Assembly (NCBI RefSeq): GCF_029867415.1
Contig: NW_026704997.1
Coordinates: 124,001 to 188,000, forward strand
Length of the DNA: 64,000 nt
Reading direction: 5' to 3'
Source: Vicia villosa
Taxonomy: Eukaryota > Streptophyta > Magnoliopsida > Fabales > Fabaceae
The position numbers and the translations under genes were made by a program. How positions within the stretch are numbered: position 1 is the stretch's first letter; the number at the start of each line of letters is the position of its first letter. Positions 62,381 through 64,000 of this stretch are shown piece after piece. The notes below the pieces were generated by a model that saw only the letters and a list, made by a program, of their open reading frames with translations, was not told the origin of the DNA and made no database searches.

Positions 62381-63170
62381 CACTACTACAAAACGCGTAT
62401 ACAACAACGTCAAGGTCACTACGGTTCATCTATATACTGTGGTGACATATCTAAACTGAGGCGCTAATTTTTTTATATATTTTTATTAAAAAATATTAGC
62501 ATAATAAATAAAACTTTTATGGGTTCAAACTTCAGTGTCCTCAAATATTTTATTCTTTTAACGTTAAGACGCGCCTTTTCTTTTTTATTTATTTTTAAAT
62601 AAAAAATAAAAGGGATATCGCTACTATTGATATTTTTAACCTTTGTGAAATAGTATACACATATATAAGTGAATTAACTCTCACTTTTTGACAGTTGTGT
62701 CGTATCCTTCGCAAGTAAATCCTAGCACCCATTTTTTCTCTTCTAGTTCGTCATTAGCCGTGATTCTTGTTCTTCATACAAAAGGTATTCTTCTTCTCCC
62801 ATCTTCTTGTTAGATAATTCCTGATTATCTCTTTTGTTGCATCTCGTTGATTGTTCTCTTTTTTTAGATTCGTCTTCAAGACCTTAACATGAATAAAGTA
62901 CAAGAAGTATGAAGTTATGTTGAAAACTCCATCCACTTTGTAGTTCTTCTTCATAGCTTCACTAATAATATGAATTTCATACTTTGTTATAGTTCCACGA
63001 CTTCATGTATATGATGATGTAAGTTATTAGTGTTTTTATTTTGTTGCATGTATTTGTTGTTGAAAATTAAGTTTGCGGTTTCACATCTTGATAAATTCCA
63101 TGGTGTTTGTAGGACTCAATACAAGAACAATACTTTGTTAAGTCACAAGAAAAGTAAATGAAGAAACAAT
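62381..63170 (+). mobile_element. CACTA-type element terminus
   Basis: cactactacaaaacgcgtat is a typical CACTA/En-Spm terminal sequence, preceded by a possible 3-bp duplication ttg. The G+C-richer subterminal stretch (caaggtcactacggttcatc) fits. No opposite end (tagtagtg) was found before 63170, so the element length is open and it may be a remnant. Confidence 0.5.
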
Positions 63171-64000
63171 GTAACACCCTTCTAAACCCGCGGCATTTAA
63201 CAAATATATCAGAGTAACATGCAAACAAGGATGTCACAAATCATAATTAAAATAAACGCCATTCGTCACTGTCATGCATTCACCAAGGAACATCATCATG
63301 TAACTCATAATTCAAAATCTCATGTTTACACAGCGGAATAAAATCATCAAATTAACATCACATCAGCAATGTATTCGTCCTCAAATAGATTAAACCAAAT
63401 AGAGTTATTATCATAAACTCAAAACATTGCGTTCCCCAGTGTTACATCTATCAGAGCATGACACCTGACGCTAACTAACACATTGACTCATGAGCTAATC
63501 CTCACTGAGTCAGAAGCTGCTACCCTCAATCTGAAAATGACAACATGTAAGGGTGAGTTTCATTCACAATTAACCAATATTATAGCATCATAAACAATAA
63601 CACCTCATAGCTATATTATCCACCCAATTCCATCATATTCAAATTATCAAGAAACATCCATCATTTACACAAACGTCAACAGTATACATCGTTCAAATAT
63701 GCAAACATACTCGTCATTCAAGTCACACTAATCATGCATATGTATGAACTGACACTATGCATGTGGTACCAATCCATCATCAATGGGAATAACCCACCGA
63801 CCGATCTATCATCATCCAGATACGGCCCTGCCAGCACAAATTCCGCACAATGGGAATTATGCCCTTCACTGAAATCCTCACCTCATTCGGATCCAGCCCT
63901 CAACACATGATTATGAATGAATGCAAACATATATAAAACATACTTATAACTTCGTCAAGTCTATGAGTAATCTCATCCAATACTCAAAACATCGTCATTA
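63171..64000 (+). mobile_element. Probable start of an LTR (Ty3/gypsy type), cut by the window end
   Basis: tgtaacacccttctaaaccc at 63171 is a common start of legume gypsy LTRs, and the C-rich, A-rich sequence that follows to the window end has no host-gene character. No second LTR or internal region is available to confirm it. Confidence 0.4.

Overview
The window is nuclear DNA of a flowering plant. All host genes are intron-rich with AT-rich introns, and repeats dominate. A 21.6-kb Ogre-type (Ty3/gypsy, Tat lineage) retrotransposon with 4.8-kb LTRs, together with legume-like repeat debris, points to a legume, most likely of the pea/vetch tribe Fabeae. The tribe is an inference; the class of organism is clear from the sequence.

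Layout. 1-10.7 kb: two SEC14-like phosphatidylinositol transfer protein genes (SFH family) tail to tail, one on + (723-5497, 14 exons) and one on - (7722-10721, 14 exons). 10.7-18.6 kb: old transposon remains, a (TA)n microsatellite, a near-perfect palindrome and a small LTR with a primer-binding site. 18.6-21.5 kb: a complete 10-exon gene for bifunctional dihydrofolate reductase-thymidylate synthase. 21.5-27.4 kb: a decayed chromovirus-like gag/protease, AT-rich repeats and a second (TA)n run. 27370-48956: the Ogre element, flanked by the 5-bp target duplication catac, carrying ORF1, gag-protease, RT-RNase H-integrase, an unusual structured and tandemly repeated 3' region, and a 55-codon two-membrane-segment reading frame in each LTR. 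49-51 kb: MULE/OTU-like and copia fragments. 52156-54032: a two-exon membrane-anchored AAA-ATPase gene on -. 54.7-60.0 kb: a 5'-truncated copia element flanked by about 250-bp direct repeats and interrupted by an 893-bp hAT-type element. 60237-60932: a single-exon DUF4408/DUF761-type gene on -. 61-64 kb: a CACTA terminus and probably the start of another LTR.

Host genes: the SFH pair would serve phosphoinositide-dependent membrane trafficking, DHFR-TS folate and dTMP synthesis, and the AAA-ATPase an organelle or ER membrane function. They are not an operon or pathway cluster; they are gene islands between repeats.

Most interesting for follow-up: the small reading frame placed just behind a TATA box in both Ogre LTRs; three consecutive hairpins with paired changes in their stems and a shared GAAA-type apical loop just after integrase; and the contrast between nearly identical LTRs and at least five coding lesions, whose four stop codons can all be explained by C-to-T change.
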